From Costus lasius (taxonomy: Eukaryota > Streptophyta > Magnoliopsida > Zingiberales > Costaceae): a stretch of 64,000 nucleotides of DNA. Numbering within the stretch: the first letter of the stretch is position 1; each line of letters opens with the position of its first letter. Of the stretch, positions 63,539-64,000 are shown in pieces. The stretch spans positions 94,300,439-94,364,438 of the forward strand of contig CM050450.1 in assembly GCA_027563935.2 (NCBI GenBank), given 5' to 3'. Made by a program: the position numbers and the translations under genes. The notes below the pieces were generated by a model. The model was not told where the DNA came from. It was given only the letters and a program-made list of their open reading frames with translations, and searched no databases.

Positions 63539-64000
63539 CTAATGGTTGAGAAATCTCAAACCCATATTATTACAGTGCTTCTCATGCTTCTGCTGCGCCA
63601 GAGGCTTGGTAAGCGGGTCTGCCAGATTGTCATCTGTATGAACCTTGCAAATCTTGATCTCGCCTCGATCAATGATCTCCCGGATCAAGTGAAACCGTCT
63701 CTGTATGTGCTTGGACTTCTGGTGCGACCGTGGTTCCTTTGCTTGTGCAATTGCTCCAGTGTTATCACAGAAGATAACCAAAGGATCTGCACTCGAAGGA
63801 ACGACACCAAGTTCTCTCACGAACTTACGAATCCACACTGCCTCCTTGGATGCTTCCGAGGCTGCAACATACTCGGCTTCTGTTGTGGAATCAGCAACAG
63901 TTGACTGTTTGAAACTCTTCCACACCACTGCTCCACCATTCAAGCTAAAAACATAGCCTGATTGCGATCGGAAATCATCCTGGTCCGACTGGAACGAAGC
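63539..64000 (-). CDS. K gag-pol C-terminus (RNase H), partial
   Basis: These are the last 153 codons of a copia polyprotein, open to the window edge. The segment spans the RNase H core: ADSTTEAEYVA with its Glu residues, IFCDNTGAIAQ with its Asp, HIQRRFH, and the DPLTKPL tail ending FLNH. It is identical or nearly so to D. Whether the rest of the frame is intact cannot be judged. Confidence 0.9.
   Translation of the reverse strand, partial: ASFQSDQDDFRSQSGYVFSLNGGAVVWKSFKQSTVADSTTEAEYVAASEASKEAVWIRKFVRELGVVPSSADPLVIFCDNTGAIAQAKEPRSHQKSKHIQRRFHLIREIIDRGEIKICKVHTDDNLADPLTKPLAQQKHEKHCNNMGLRFLNH

Larger units (their letters stand above)
61796..64000 (-). mobile_element. Element K: Ty1/copia, 3' part only
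   Basis: This is a member of the A-D family, sense minus, entering the window from its 3' end. A complete 3' LTR (61796-63518), polypurine tract and the end of gag-pol are visible. GTAGG at 61791-61795 is the presumed target duplication; the other copy is outside the window. The LTR end (tgtagggtcc on the plus strand) groups it with D. Confidence 0.93.

Noticed and set aside
1..64000. Host genes or small-RNA genes
   Set aside because: Every stretch over about 300 bp could be assigned to an LTR, leader, retrotransposon coding region or remnant; no host exon pattern was seen.

Overview
This is nuclear DNA of a flowering plant from a repeat-dominated, probably heterochromatic region. The evidence is plant-type Ty1/copia and Ty3/gypsy (Athila-like) proteins, long LTRs, primer-binding sites matching plant initiator-Met tRNA, and no recognisable host gene. 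The species cannot be named from the sequence. Essentially all 64 kb is explained as LTR retrotransposons inserted into one another. Ten insertions were placed to the base by matching 5-bp target-site duplications (TSDs), apart from two that the window or an older break leaves open.

Layout, with labels used below. L (1-592, +) is a diverged copia leader. It abuts H (593-947 and 14781-15197, -), an old copia polyprotein remnant. A (948-14775, +, TSD AAAAC) is a copia element inside H. I (3073-7786, TSD CATGA) is a gypsy-type solo LTR inside A, and J (4636-6333, TSD AGTAC) is a copia solo LTR inside I. G (15198-61795, -) is a non-autonomous Athila-like gypsy element inside H. F (17663-55037, TSD AGGTA) is a copia-type solo LTR inside G. 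E2 (18016-46900, TSD GAGAT) and E (46952-53519, -, TSD GTTAG) sit inside F; E is a gag-only element and E2 a related solo LTR in the opposite orientation. B (18835-46030, -, TSD TTATC) is a copia element inside E2. C (25736-43881, +, TSD CAACA) is an intact-ORF copia inside B. D (34775-43761, +, TSD GTTCA) is an intact-ORF copia inside the 3' LTR of C. K (61796->64000, -) is a copia element inside the 5' LTR of G and runs off the window. The chain H>G>F>E2>B>C>D is seven layers deep.

A, B, C, D, J and K are one copia family, about 9.0-9.15 kb without nested DNA. Its LTRs are about 1.66-1.72 kb, with an iMet primer-binding site, a leader of about 1.8 kb, a single gag-pol frame of about 1,294 codons and a polypurine tract AAGTGGGAGAT. 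C and D have uninterrupted gag-pol frames; A has one and B two nonsense codons. LTR pairs differ by eye at about 11 (A), 10 (B), 2 (C), 2 plus a 141-bp deletion (D) and 1 (E) positions, agreeing with the nesting order.

The most interesting inference is that this copia family carries a leader intron. A conserved ATGGC(A/T)(A/T)TG followed by GTA lies in every LTR. A strong branch point, pyrimidine tract and TAG lie 21 nt before the gag start. Joining them keeps frame in A, B, C and D and supplies the start codon that A and B lack. The predicted intron removes U5, the primer-binding site and the leader. That leader contains three consecutive hairpins whose stems vary with compensating changes between copies, a candidate packaging or dimerisation element retained only in unspliced genomic RNA. 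Other unusual features are the palindrome clusters of G, the missing RT/integrase in G, and the gag-only element E.
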